A stretch of 64,000 nt of DNA from Fimbriimonadaceae bacterium (GTDB lineage Bacteria; Armatimonadota; UBA10988), in contig JADZEX010000042.1 in NCBI GenBank assembly GCA_020850355.1, forward strand, positions 1-64,000, written 5' to 3'. How positions within the stretch are numbered: position 1 is the stretch's first letter; each line of letters opens with the position of its first letter. The translations under genes were made by a program, and so were the position numbers. Shown one piece after another: positions 27,098 to 36,325 of this stretch. The notes below the pieces were generated by a model. That model was not told where the DNA came from. It did no database searches and was given only the letters and a program-made list of their open reading frames with translations.

Positions 27098-30055
27098 CTA
27101 GAGCTTCTTGACCGGCACCGCGGCCGGCAAGGACAGCCGGGCGCTGCCGGTGCGCTCGTAAGAGATGGTGATCCGCGGCAGCATCACGCCGTTGTTCTGG
27201 GTCCACAGTCCGAGGTGTCCCGCCGGTAGCGGCTGCGCGTCGCGGGCCTCCAGGATCAGTTGGCCGTCCACATACAGCAGCAACTGCGGCCCGTGCCGCT
27301 CGCAGCGCACGTTGGCCCAGCGGTTGTGGCCGCGGGTGAACAGCCGGAAGCGGTCGTTGCGGGCGACCAGTTGGCCCTTCCGTCGAATCTCGGCGCCGCC
27401 GGCGGCCGGGCCGACGACAAAGGCGTAACCGCTGTCGACCGACTTGCCATCGCCGCAGAGCACGGCGTTGAAGTCGCCGACGCGCTCCTTCTGGCCGAAG
27501 GTGCTGTCGAGCATCTTCGGGCCGGCGTAGAAGTCGAGCACCTGGTCACCCTCCAGGGGCTGCTTCAGCCAGATGCTCGCCACGCCGCGCGCCAGGCCGC
27601 CGAACCAGGACCAGTCGGGCGTGCAGGACCAGCGGTTGGTGACGTCCCACTCCCCGGAACTGACCCACCAGTCGACTGGCGCGGCGTCGAAGGTGAAGTC
27701 CACCAGGTTGCCACTGGCGAGGTCGACCGCCGAGACCTTCGGCAGCCAGCCGTCGGCCAGGAACGCCACGCGGCCGCCGCCCGGCAGCACGTTGGGCGAG
27801 CAACTGACCACCTGCTGCTGATTCACGAGGCCGCTGATCTGCTCGCCGGCGCGCTTCAGACTGACCCGGAAGGGCGCCGCGAAGGGCACCGCGGCGCGGG
27901 CCACCGGTTTGCCCCAGCGGAGCATCTGCACCGTCGCGCGCGCGCCATCGCGCTGGACGTCAACGCCGTAGCCGGTAGTCGGCGAACGGCCGTCGCCGTC
28001 ACAGACCAACTGCGCGGCGGCCCCGTCGGGCAGACTGCTGAGGTCGAAGTCGACCCGCACGTCGCCGAAGAAGGTGTTGCGGCGCCAGAACGCCCCGGCG
28101 GTCTCGGGGTCCGGCTCCCACGGGGTGGCCGGGCCGGCCCACGAATCGACGTCCATCAGGCCAGCGTAGTCGGGGACCTGGCCGACCAGGCGCGCCTCGC
28201 GCTCGACCGCGTCGGCCACCGACTCGACCGCGACATCGTCAAACCGCGCGGCGCACTCCTCGGCATAGAGCGCGATCTTGCCGCTGGTGAAGGAGGTGTC
28301 GGTCGCCCGCAGCACCACCACGCCGTCGACGCGGACTTCGCAGCGGCCGGTCTCGGCGGTGCAGTCGACCTGGTACCACTGGTTCTGCTGCAACCCGCCG
28401 CTGACGCTGGCCAGCGTGGTGATGCGGCCGGCCTGCAGCTTCTGCAGCCGGAAGCCGTCCGGCTCCGGGCGTTCGCCGTCGCGCACCCGGGCCACGAAGC
28501 GGAGCTGGTTCTCGGCATCCTGCGCCAAGACCCCGAGGCCGATCAGGCCGCCGGCCGAACCAGGGCGGAGCGCCGCGCTGAAGCGGTACTCGTCCCAGAA
28601 CGGGTACCCGTTGAGCGCCCAGGCCGGGGTGTCGGCCTGGATCTTGTAGCTGAACGGGTTGGCGCCCATGTCGGGGTTCTGGACCGGTGCGGTCTCCCAA
28701 CGGCCGCCGCTGGTCTCCCAGCCGCCCTGCTGGTCGTTGGTGCGCATGAAGTCGTCGGTGAACCAGACCGGCTCGACGCCCTGGAACTCAAACTCCTCGC
28801 CGACACCCTTCAGGCCCACCTGGCCGTGGTGCAGGCCGCTCAGGTCGGCGGTCGCCAGGGTACTGCCGGCCAGCACCACCAGCTTGCGGCTGCGGACTTT
28901 CAGGACGACCGGCGTGCCGGCGGTCAGGGCCACCTTCTGGCTGAGCAGCCCGCGCGCCCGACCCGCGCTGGTCCGTGCCGCGCTGACGGCGCTGGGCGTC
29001 AGCGACACCTTCACGAAGTTGGCGCTGTTCCAGTAGTTCAAGACCACCTCGGCGCCGCCCCGGGGCAGCTTCAGGCGGAGGTCGTACTCTTCGGACGGCT
29101 CGGCCTCGGCCAGCGTGTAGCCGGCCGGCAGCTTGCCGCGAGTCCCCGGCCCGAGCGGCCGCGGCGGGGCGTCGCCAACCGGCTCGGCGGCGGGCGGCTC
29201 GTCGGCCGGCAGGGCCTCTTTGCGGTCATCCTGCGTGCGGAGGCTCTGCTTGCGGCCGAGATGCGGCCCTTCCGGCGCCAGTTGCGGCACCGCGCGGCCC
29301 TTCGAAAGCACCCGCACCAGGCCCAGCAGCAGCGCGTCGTAGTCCTCGCCCAGCACCGACGTGGCCAGCCCCAGGGCGGGCCCGCAGAGCGCCAGTTGCC
29401 CACCGCCGCGGGGCATCACGACAATCGCCGGGGCCGGCGGGCCGGTGTCCGGGCGCTCGAGGCGGCGGTCGCCGCCACCAAACAGCTCGCGGGGATCGAC
29501 CCGCTCGCCGAGCGGCGTCGAGGCGGTGAACTCGACCAGCGTCTGGGCTCCCGAATCGGGCGGCACGTAGGGGATGAAGGACATCCGGCTGGCGGGCCAG
29601 CCGCCCGACTCGACCACATCGGCGGCCAACGGGCTGCCGGCGGCGGGTCGAAGTGGCGACCGCGAGCGGCCGCTCAAGCCGAGCAGCGACCCGCCCCGCG
29701 GCGGCGCGCCGCGGTTCAGCCAGTCGCGCAGCACCATCGATGGCGAACTGAAGTCGAGCAGCACGGCGCCCCCGGCCGCCAGCACCTTGTCGAAAGCCGC
29801 GCCATAGTCGGCCATCGTGGTCGGCGCGCCGGCCACCAGGACGACCTGGTACTTCGCCAGCGCGGCCGGGTCGGCCAACTGGTCGTCGCTGAGCAGGTCG
29901 CGCGGCAGGCCGAAGCGGGCCAGCGTGCCGACGTAGCCGGTCGGGAAGGCGCCGCCGACGGCGATCCGACCGGGGCCAGGACGAGTCTGCGCCGCCGCCG
30001 GCAGTGTCAGCAGCCACGTCGTCAGCAAGGCGTAGCGGAAGCCGCGGGAACGCAT
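27098..30055 (-). CDS. Large secreted multi-domain protein with repeated laminin G-like modules
   Basis: A 985-residue exported protein, start chosen at ATG 30055 because a clean signal peptide follows (GFRYALLTTWLLTLPAAAQ); ATG 30067 is the alternative and the longer upstream frame is not signal-like. Residues about 25-260 resemble a glutamine amidotransferase/ThuA-like Rossmann region (VLVAGAPTTMADYGAAFDKVLAAGGAVLLDFSSP). At least three beta-sandwich units follow, each with a WYQVDC or WANVRCERHG strand plus a LLLYVDGQLIL- or CEVRVDGVVVL-type strand, resembling the 3-keto-disaccharide hydrolase/laminin G fold. Such modules bind or cleave carbohydrate. It is divergent from the polysaccharide deacetylase gene and convergent with the PcRGLX-like gene. 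Confidence 0.6.
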   Translation of the reverse strand: MRSRGFRYALLTTWLLTLPAAAQTRPGPGRIAVGGAFPTGYVGTLARFGLPRDLLSDDQLADPAALAKYQVVLVAGAPTTMADYGAAFDKVLAAGGAVLLDFSSPSMVLRDWLNRGAPPRGGSLLGLSGRSRSPLRPAAGSPLAADVVESGGWPASRMSFIPYVPPDSGAQTLVEFTASTPLGERVDPRELFGGGDRRLERPDTGPPAPAIVVMPRGGGQLALCGPALGLATSVLGEDYDALLLGLVRVLSKGRAVPQLAPEGPHLGRKQSLRTQDDRKEALPADEPPAAEPVGDAPPRPLGPGTRGKLPAGYTLAEAEPSEEYDLRLKLPRGGAEVVLNYWNSANFVKVSLTPSAVSAARTSAGRARGLLSQKVALTAGTPVVLKVRSRKLVVLAGSTLATADLSGLHHGQVGLKGVGEEFEFQGVEPVWFTDDFMRTNDQQGGWETSGGRWETAPVQNPDMGANPFSYKIQADTPAWALNGYPFWDEYRFSAALRPGSAGGLIGLGVLAQDAENQLRFVARVRDGERPEPDGFRLQKLQAGRITTLASVSGGLQQNQWYQVDCTAETGRCEVRVDGVVVLRATDTSFTSGKIALYAEECAARFDDVAVESVADAVEREARLVGQVPDYAGLMDVDSWAGPATPWEPDPETAGAFWRRNTFFGDVRVDFDLSSLPDGAAAQLVCDGDGRSPTTGYGVDVQRDGARATVQMLRWGKPVARAAVPFAAPFRVSLKRAGEQISGLVNQQQVVSCSPNVLPGGGRVAFLADGWLPKVSAVDLASGNLVDFTFDAAPVDWWVSSGEWDVTNRWSCTPDWSWFGGLARGVASIWLKQPLEGDQVLDFYAGPKMLDSTFGQKERVGDFNAVLCGDGKSVDSGYAFVVGPAAGGAEIRRKGQLVARNDRFRLFTRGHNRWANVRCERHGPQLLLYVDGQLILEARDAQPLPAGHLGLWTQNNGVMLPRITISYERTGSARLSLPAAVPVKKL

Positions 30056-30063
30056 CGGAAGCC

Positions 30064-30084
30064 CCATGGTCGAAGGTACCATGG
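30064..30084. promoter_or_regulatory. Perfect 7-bp inverted repeat between divergent genes
   Basis: CCATGGT and ACCATGG arms separated by seven bases, just upstream of the 985-residue secreted protein gene and 91 bases before the deacetylase start. Its place between divergent secreted-protein genes suggests an operator or a leader hairpin. No regulator gene is adjacent. Confidence 0.35.
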
Positions 30085-30175
30085 TGGAAAGACGCCGGAT
30101 TCGCAAGTGCGGTTCGCCGCTCCCTTTCCCCATCGTGCGAGCGGCGTTATGCTGGCAAGTGGAAGGTGGGACACC

Positions 30176-31210
30176 GTGAAGCTGCGTCCTGTTTGGCTCG
30201 TCTTAGCCGTTGGCCTGGCGCTCGCCCCGTTGGGGGCCGCCGGCCCGAAGCGCTGTGCCATCACCATCGACGACGGGCCTCGTCCCGACTTCATCCCGGC
30301 CGCGCTCGACCTCTTCGACCGTTACGGCGTCAAGGTCACCTTCTACAATGTCGGCCAGAACGTCAAAGCCTACCCGAAGCTGACTGCGGAGTGCGCCCGC
30401 CGGGGCCACGAGATTGCCAACCACAGCTACAGCCACCCGGTGCTGCCGCGCCTCAGCGCGGCGGGGATTCGCAGCGAGCTGGAGCGCACCAGCGCCGCCA
30501 TCGAGGCGGTCACGGGCCGCCCGGTCGAGCACTTGCGCCCGCCCTACGGCGCGGTCAGCAGCCGCGTGCGGCAAGTCGCCAAGGAGCTCGGCCTGACCGT
30601 CGATCTGTGGACCATCGACCCGCTCGACTGGCAGGGCAGCGCCACCGCCGACCGGACCGCCAGCCGGGTGCTCTCGCACCTGCACTCGGACGCGGTGATC
30701 CTGATTCATGAGGTGCAGCCCACCTTGCGCGCCCTGCCGGCGATTCTCGACGGCCTGCGGGAGCGCGGCTACGAGGTGCTGACCTACGGCGAGCTGCAGG
30801 CGCTGACCGCGCAGGACGAGCCTGGAGCCCAGCGGACCATCACCATCGAGTGCGGTGCCGGTGACGACGACCGCGCGAAGCTCGGCCGCGGCTGTGGCTA
30901 CGCGCTCGAACGCGGGCTGCGGGCGGCGGCGCCGCCCGGCTGGAGCGGTGACGGCGAGTTGCGCTTCAAGCTGCTGGTCCCGCGGGCGGTCAGTGGCACG
31001 TTGCAGGTCTTGTTGACCGGCGCGAAGACCGCCGGGCAGTGCGCCGTGACGCTGAACGGCGCGGCGCTGGGCACGTTCAGCGGCGGCCAGCGCCTGAAGG
31101 CCGCCGTGACGCCCGCCGAGACCGCACACGGCGAGTTGCTGGTCACCGTTCGGGGCGCCCAGCCACAGGTCGGCCTGGTGACCTTCGACGCGCAGGCAAC
31201 GCGGCGCTGA
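30176..31210 (+). CDS. Secreted polysaccharide deacetylase (NodB domain) with C-terminal extension
   Basis: A 344-residue exported carbohydrate esterase 4-type enzyme. After a signal peptide, the NodB domain shows the full set of motifs: TIDDGPRPDF (motif 1, DD), HSYSHP (metal-binding His pair), RPPYGA (motif 3), WTIDPLDWQ (motif 4) and VILIHE (motif 5). It removes N- or O-acetyl groups from glycans such as peptidoglycan, chitin or exopolysaccharide. The last 110 residues are an extra beta-rich domain of unknown role. GTG 30176 has GGAAGG a few bases upstream; ATG 30149 is an alternative. The open frame far upstream is antisense to the neighbouring gene and is not coding. Confidence 0.85.
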   Translation: MKLRPVWLVLAVGLALAPLGAAGPKRCAITIDDGPRPDFIPAALDLFDRYGVKVTFYNVGQNVKAYPKLTAECARRGHEIANHSYSHPVLPRLSAAGIRSELERTSAAIEAVTGRPVEHLRPPYGAVSSRVRQVAKELGLTVDLWTIDPLDWQGSATADRTASRVLSHLHSDAVILIHEVQPTLRALPAILDGLRERGYEVLTYGELQALTAQDEPGAQRTITIECGAGDDDRAKLGRGCGYALERGLRAAAPPGWSGDGELRFKLLVPRAVSGTLQVLLTGAKTAGQCAVTLNGAALGTFSGGQRLKAAVTPAETAHGELLVTVRGAQPQVGLVTFDAQATRR

Positions 31211-31251
31211 AACCTGGCAGGAGAACTCAGCAGGCTGCCGAATCGGGCGGC

Positions 31252-33192
31252 ATGACTGATTCGGTACCTGCTGTCGTCCCTGCCGAGAACACGGCGGTTC
31301 GCGCGCGCGCGGTGATCACGGCGCTGCTGATCATCCCGGTCAACGCGTTCTGGGTCTCCTACATGGAGGCCATCAAGTACACCGGCCACCCGACCACCTA
31401 CTCGCTGTTCTTCAACGTGGTCATCCTGCTGGCCGTGTTGCTGGTGATCAACACGCTCTGCGCCCGGATCGGCCGGGCCCCGTTCAGCCGCGCCGACCTG
31501 CTGGTGATCTACTTCATGGTCGCCCTCGCCACCGCGCTGGTGGGGCACGACCAGGCGCAGGTCCTGATCGGCGTGCTGGCCTACCCGATCTTCAAGGCGA
31601 CGCCCGAGAACCAGTGGGCCATCGCCTTCGGCGAGCGGCTGCCGAAGTACCTCATTCCGCGCGATACCACCGCGCTGGAGGCCTTCTTCGTGGGGCACGC
31701 CAGCCTCTGGGAGTTCGGCCGCGCATGGGTCGTGCCGTTGACCTGTTGGGGCGCCTTCACGCTGCTGCTGCTGTTCACGCTGGTCTGCCTGAACACCATC
31801 ATTCGCCGGCAATGGGTCGAGAGCGAGCGGCTGACCTTCCCGCTGGTGGCGCTGCCGCTGGAGATGATCCAGCCCGACCTGCGCTTCTTCCGGCACCGCC
31901 TGATGTGGGTCGCCTTCTGCATCCCCTGCTTCATCAACGTCGTCAACAACCTTAACCAGTGGATGCCGGGCGTGCCGGCGATCCAGACCCGCACCTGGAC
32001 GATTGGGCAGTTCCTGGCCAATCGCCCGTGGAACGCCATCGGCGGCACGCCGATGTACATCTTCCCCTTCGCGATTGGCATCGGCTACCTGCTGCCGCTG
32101 GATGTGCTGGGCAGCAGTTGGATGTTCTTCCTGTTCTGGAAGGCGCAGACCATCCTCGCGGTGGCGACCGGCTTCTCGTCGGGTCACCCGAACGCGCCGT
32201 ACGTGCCGGAACAGGCCTATGGCGGCTACCTCGGCCTGGCGGCGGTCACGATCTACGCTGGGCGGCACCACCTGCGGCGGGTGATCGCCTGCAGCTTCGG
32301 CCGCGATCCGGAGTATGCCGCCAGCCGCCAAGAGGGTCTGCCGTACCCCGTGGCCTTCTGGGGCTTCCTGGTCGGCTTTGCGCTGCTGACCTGGTTCGCG
32401 ATGCGGCTGCGGATGGACTTCTGGCCGGTCGTGGCGTTGTTCGTCGGCTACTTCGGGATCAGCCTGGCGGTCGACCGGCTGCGCGCCGAGTTTGGCTCGC
32501 CGACCCATGATCTGCACAACGCCTATCCCGGCGAGTTGCTGCCACGGATCTTCGGGCCGCTGAGCTTCTCACCGGCTACGATGACCGGCTTTGCGCTGTT
32601 CTTCTGGTTCAACCGCGCGCACCGCTCGCATCCCATGCCGATCCACCTGGAAGGCCTGGTGGCCGGCTGGCGGACCGGCGTCAACCTGCGCCGGCTGACC
32701 TTCGCGATGGGCCTGGCGGCGTTCGTGGGCATCATCTCGGCCTACGTCGCAGTGCTGCAGCCGCACTACGACCGCGGTGCCGACAGTGCCAAGGTCTGGC
32801 AACTGCTGCGCCACTTTGGCAACGAAGCCTGGGGCCGGCTGGCCAACCACCTGCTGGCCCCGCGGCGGCCCGAGCCGGCCAGCCTGGTGGCGATGATCAT
32901 CGGTTTCGTGAACTGCGTGGCGCTGTTCCTGCTGCGGATCCGAATGGTCGGGTTCCCGCTGCATCCGGTCGGGCTGGCGGTCAGCAGCAGTTGGAGCATG
33001 GACCAGGTCTGGCTGTCGCTGTTCATCGCCTGGGGTTGCAAGTCGGCAATCATCCGGGCCGGCGGGCTGAAGCTCTTCCGCGCCGCGGTGCCCTTCTTTC
33101 TGGGCCTGATCCTGGGCGACTTCCTGAGCGGCGGGTTGTTCAACATCGTCGGCATCTTCCTCGATCTGCCGGTCTATCACTTCCTCGGTTAG
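31252..33192 (+). CDS. Polytopic membrane protein of the DUF6785/DUF6784 type
   Basis: A 646-residue inner-membrane protein with roughly twelve hydrophobic helices (first at about 18-36, then 50-68, 82-100 and so on). The conserved look is that of DUF6785/6784 proteins, abundant in Planctomycetota and Armatimonadota: an N-terminal ALLIIPVNAFWVSYMEAIKYTGHPTTYSLFFNVV, a GHDQAQVLIG loop, VESERLTFPLVALPLEM in the centre and a C-terminal FPLHPVGLAVSSSWSMDQVWLSLFIAW. That last block recalls oligopeptide transporter (OPT)-like proteins, so transport is plausible but unproven. It follows the deacetylase by 41 bases and precedes the lipid A promoter. Confidence 0.7.
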   Translation: MTDSVPAVVPAENTAVRARAVITALLIIPVNAFWVSYMEAIKYTGHPTTYSLFFNVVILLAVLLVINTLCARIGRAPFSRADLLVIYFMVALATALVGHDQAQVLIGVLAYPIFKATPENQWAIAFGERLPKYLIPRDTTALEAFFVGHASLWEFGRAWVVPLTCWGAFTLLLLFTLVCLNTIIRRQWVESERLTFPLVALPLEMIQPDLRFFRHRLMWVAFCIPCFINVVNNLNQWMPGVPAIQTRTWTIGQFLANRPWNAIGGTPMYIFPFAIGIGYLLPLDVLGSSWMFFLFWKAQTILAVATGFSSGHPNAPYVPEQAYGGYLGLAAVTIYAGRHHLRRVIACSFGRDPEYAASRQEGLPYPVAFWGFLVGFALLTWFAMRLRMDFWPVVALFVGYFGISLAVDRLRAEFGSPTHDLHNAYPGELLPRIFGPLSFSPATMTGFALFFWFNRAHRSHPMPIHLEGLVAGWRTGVNLRRLTFAMGLAAFVGIISAYVAVLQPHYDRGADSAKVWQLLRHFGNEAWGRLANHLLAPRRPEPASLVAMIIGFVNCVALFLLRIRMVGFPLHPVGLAVSSSWSMDQVWLSLFIAWGCKSAIIRAGGLKLFRAAVPFFLGLILGDFLSGGLFNIVGIFLDLPVYHFLG

Positions 33193-33209
33193 CCGGTCCG
33201 GCAGCGGCA

Positions 33210-33238
33210 TTGACGCTGTTTGGGCCGAATGCTAGACT
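33210..33238 (+). promoter_or_regulatory. Promoter of the lipid A operon
   Basis: TTGACG at 33210-33215, 17-base spacer, TAGACT at 33233-33238, 26 bases before the fabZ ATG. Box sequences and spacing are identical to the DtxR-gene promoter. Confidence 0.6.
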
Positions 33239-33263
33239 GGCGACCCGAGGTGAGGCGGCAGGC

Positions 33264-33767
33264 ATGAGCGATGGGCCGATCATCAAGGGCGACTACCCCG
33301 ATCCGGCGGTGGTCGCCCGTTTCACGGGGCGCGACCTGGAGTTGCCCGACATCCTGGCCCTCTTGCCGCACCGCCCCCCGTTCCTGTTCGTGGACCGTGT
33401 GATCGACCTGGTGCCCGCCCGCAGCGCTGTTGGGCTGAAGGGTGTGACCATCGGCGAGCCCTACTTCCCGGGCCACTTTCCGGGTCAGCCGGTGATGCCG
33501 GGGGTGCTGATCCTGGAGGCGCTGGCCCAGGTCAGCGGGATCGTGCTGTTGACCGGCGTCGAGCGCGGTGAGCGGCTCTGTTACTACACGGGCATCAACG
33601 ATGCCAGGTTCATCAAGCCGGTGCGGCCAGGGATGCTGCTGGAACTGGCCGTCGAGGGACGCCGCATGGTCAGCCGCTTCGGCAAGTTGATGGCCACCTT
33701 GGCGATGGAGGCCCGGGTCGACGGGCAAGTGGTCGCCGCAGCCGAAGGCTCTTTCGCGCTGGTCTAG
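33264..33767 (+). CDS. fabZ: (3R)-hydroxyacyl-ACP dehydratase FabZ
   Basis: Dehydrates 3-hydroxyacyl-ACP in fatty acid elongation and competes with LpxA for the hydroxyacyl-ACP that acylates lipid A. The 167-residue hot-dog protein has PHRPPFLFVDRV near residue 36 and the active-site segment GHFPGQPVMPGVLILEALAQ, with catalytic His 71 and Glu 85. A FabZ-typical N-terminal extension of about 25 residues precedes it. GAGGTGAGG lies upstream of ATG 33264. First gene of the fabZ-lpxA-msbA-waaA-lpxK unit. Confidence 0.93.
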   Translation: MSDGPIIKGDYPDPAVVARFTGRDLELPDILALLPHRPPFLFVDRVIDLVPARSAVGLKGVTIGEPYFPGHFPGQPVMPGVLILEALAQVSGIVLLTGVERGERLCYYTGINDARFIKPVRPGMLLELAVEGRRMVSRFGKLMATLAMEARVDGQVVAAAEGSFALV

Positions 33768-33792
33768 GCGAGGGCGAGGCAGGCGTTACGAC

Positions 33793-34581
33793 ATGAGCAG
33801 CATTCACCCCACCGCGATCGTCGATCCCGGGGCTCAGCTCGGGCTCGACGTGACCATTGGCGCGTTCAGCATCATTGAGCCTGGCGCCGTGATCGGCGAC
33901 CGTTGCAGCGTCGGTGCGCACGCCGTGATCTGTTCACGGACCACCCTGGGCGCCGACTGCGTGGTCCACCACGGGGCCATTCTAGGCGGGCCGGCGCAGG
34001 ACCTGAAGTGCGATTCGGTCGACACCCGCCTGGAGATCGGCGAGCGCAACACCTTCCGGGAGTACGTCACCGTCCACCGCAGCAATCACGAGGGTGGGGT
34101 GACCGTGATTGGCTGCGACAACTACCTGATGGCGCAGTCGCATGTCGGCCACGATGCGATTGTCGGCAACCACATTCAGATGGCCAACCAGGTGGCGCTG
34201 GGCGGCCACTCGGTGGTCGACGACCGGGCCGTGTTGGGGGGGCTGGTCGGCGTCCACCAGCGCGTGCGGGTCGGCACGATGGCGATGGTCGGCGGCATGA
34301 GCGGCCTGGTGACGGACTTGCCGCCGTACTGCGTGGCGCAGGGTATGCCGGCCAAGATTCACGGGCTGAACGTGATCGGCTTGCGCCGCAACAGCGTCGG
34401 GCCGGAGGCGCGCCGGGCGCTGCAGACCGCCGTGCGGGAGCTGTTCCTGGCCCAGCGCCACCGCGGTCGGGTGTTGGAGGAGTTGCTGACCAGCCTGCCT
34501 GACCTGCCCGAGGTGCGCACGCTGCTGACCTTCGTGCAGGCGATCCAAGCCGGCCGCAACGGTCGGCAGTTGGAGCGCTAA
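33793..34581 (+). CDS. lpxA: Acyl-ACP--UDP-N-acetylglucosamine O-acyltransferase LpxA
   Basis: First enzyme of lipid A synthesis: transfers a 3-hydroxyacyl chain from ACP to the 3-OH of UDP-GlcNAc. The 262-residue protein is a left-handed beta-helix made of hexapeptide repeats (IHPTAIVDPGAQLGLDVTIGAF onward). The catalytic His corresponds to His 120 in SHVGHDAIVGN, with the conserved His 139 in LGGHSVV and the VHQRVRVG turn. The PPYCVAQGMPAKIHGLNVIGLRR hallmark and the C-terminal helical domain are intact. It lies 25 bases after fabZ. Confidence 0.94.
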   Translation: MSSIHPTAIVDPGAQLGLDVTIGAFSIIEPGAVIGDRCSVGAHAVICSRTTLGADCVVHHGAILGGPAQDLKCDSVDTRLEIGERNTFREYVTVHRSNHEGGVTVIGCDNYLMAQSHVGHDAIVGNHIQMANQVALGGHSVVDDRAVLGGLVGVHQRVRVGTMAMVGGMSGLVTDLPPYCVAQGMPAKIHGLNVIGLRRNSVGPEARRALQTAVRELFLAQRHRGRVLEELLTSLPDLPEVRTLLTFVQAIQAGRNGRQLER

Positions 34582-34582
34582 G

Positions 34583-36325
34583 GTGGCCAGCGACCGCGCC
34601 TCGGCGGGACGGCGGCTGTGGCTGGCGGCCCAGCCGTACCGCCCCACGCTGGTGATCGCCCTGCTCGCCTCGGCGGCCAACAGCGCCATCATGTCCTTCA
34701 CGATGGTCGTCCTGCGGGGGCTCGGTGAGCAGTTCAGCGCCGGCGTCGACCCCACCGCGCTGGGCGGCACCATGCAACTGCTGGTGCTGCTCGGCGTCAG
34801 CATCGCGATCGTCGACTTCCTCTATCTGTACCTCAGCGACCGCGTCGGGCAGAGCGTCGCGCGGGACATCCGGGGACAGCTCTTCCGCCGCCTGCAGCAC
34901 CTCTCGCTGAGCTACTTCGAGGACCAGTCGACCGGCGCGCTGATGTCCCGGGTGACCAACGACGTCAGCGTGCTGCAGAACCGTCTGAGCTACGAGCTGG
35001 CCCGCCTGGTGAAGTGCCCGCTGGCGATTCTCGGGCTGGTCGGGTTCATGGTCTGGACCAACCCCCGCCTGATGCTCTCGGCGGCGCTCACGATGGCTCT
35101 GCTGGCGCCCTTGCTGACGCGGTCGAGCCGCCTGATGAAGCGCCACACGACGGGGTTGCAGGAGCGCCTCTCGGACCTCACCGCGCGCCTGCAGGAGAGC
35201 CTGGCGGCGATTCGGGTGGTGCAGTGCTTCGGCGCGACGGACCTCGAGATCGAGCGCTTCGAGGTCGAGAACGCCGCGGTCCGCCGGGCCGCGATGCGCA
35301 CCGTGCGGGTACGGGCGCTGTTGCAGCCGTTGACGCAGTTGATTGGCCTCGGCGGCCTGGCCGTGCTGTTCTGGGTGGGCAGCCGCGAGATCCAGGGCGG
35401 GCGGGCCAGCGGGGCCGATGTCGTGACCTTGATGGCGGCGATGCAGCTCGTGGTCACCAACTTCAAGGAGTTCGGTCGGGCGCGCCTGGCGCTCAGCGAG
35501 TCGTTGGCCGCCGCGGAGAAGATCTACGAAGTGGTCGACCAGCCGAGCGACATTGTCGATGCCCCCGGCGCGGGCGATCTGGCGCCCGGGCCGGGGCAAG
35601 TCACCTTTGCGGGCGTGGCCTTCCGGTACCGCACCGGCCACGAGGTGCTCCGGGGGATCGACCTGGAACTGCGCCCCGGCGAGGCGGTCGCTGTGGTCGG
35701 GCCGTCGGGGTCTGGCAAGTCCACCCTCGCCAACCTGATCCCGCGGCTCTACGACCCGACCAGTGGCGCGGTTCGGATCGACGGGGTGGATGTCCGGACG
35801 GTCACCCTGGCCTCGCTGCGGCGGCAGATCGGGATCGTGCCGCAGGAGACCGTGCTGTTCCGCGGCACGGTCCACGAGAACATCGCCTACGGCAAGCCGC
35901 AGGCCAGCCGCGAGGAAGTGGTCGAAGCGGCCGTCGCGGCGAACGCCGACGCGTTCATCCGAGCGCTGCCCGAGGGCTACGAAACGCGGGTCGGCGAGCG
36001 CGGCAAGACGCTGTCGGGTGGCCAGGCCCAGCGGGTGGCGATTGCCCGGGCGATTCTGCGCGACCCGCGGATCCTGATCTTGGATGAGGCCACCAGCTCG
36101 CTCGACAGCGAGAACGAGGCCCTGGTGCAGGAGGCCCTGGAGCGGCTGATGCGCGACCGCACGACGTTGGTGATCGCGCACCGGCTGAGCACCATCCAGA
36201 ACTGCGCGCGGATCGTCGTGCTGGGTGAGGGGCGGATCCTCGAGTTGGGCACCCACGCGGAACTGCTGGCGGCGCAGGGCGCCTACTACCGGGCCTACGG
36301 CCTGCAGGGAGGGTTCCCGGCGTGA
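34583..36325 (+). CDS. msbA: MsbA-type lipid A-core flippase (ABC exporter)
   Basis: A 580-residue fused permease-ATPase that probably flips lipid A-core across the inner membrane. Residues 1-320 hold six transmembrane helices with the SYFEDQSTGALMSRVTNDVSVLQ coupling region. The ATPase has Walker A GPSGSGKST (373-381), Q-loop GIVPQETVLF, signature LSGGQAQRVAIARA, Walker B ILILDEATSSLD and the switch His in VIAHRLSTI. Start is GTG 34583, one base after the lpxA stop. Position between lpxA and waaA is the main reason for naming it MsbA rather than a generic exporter. Confidence 0.88.
   Translation: MASDRASAGRRLWLAAQPYRPTLVIALLASAANSAIMSFTMVVLRGLGEQFSAGVDPTALGGTMQLLVLLGVSIAIVDFLYLYLSDRVGQSVARDIRGQLFRRLQHLSLSYFEDQSTGALMSRVTNDVSVLQNRLSYELARLVKCPLAILGLVGFMVWTNPRLMLSAALTMALLAPLLTRSSRLMKRHTTGLQERLSDLTARLQESLAAIRVVQCFGATDLEIERFEVENAAVRRAAMRTVRVRALLQPLTQLIGLGGLAVLFWVGSREIQGGRASGADVVTLMAAMQLVVTNFKEFGRARLALSESLAAAEKIYEVVDQPSDIVDAPGAGDLAPGPGQVTFAGVAFRYRTGHEVLRGIDLELRPGEAVAVVGPSGSGKSTLANLIPRLYDPTSGAVRIDGVDVRTVTLASLRRQIGIVPQETVLFRGTVHENIAYGKPQASREEVVEAAVAANADAFIRALPEGYETRVGERGKTLSGGQAQRVAIARAILRDPRILILDEATSSLDSENEALVQEALERLMRDRTTLVIAHRLSTIQNCARIVVLGEGRILELGTHAELLAAQGAYYRAYGLQGGFPA

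Noticed and set aside
27260-30148. Long N-terminal extension in frame with the polysaccharide deacetylase
   Set aside because: It is antisense to the 985-residue secreted protein gene and has no domain signal. The signal peptide of the deacetylase begins at 30176, marking the true start.
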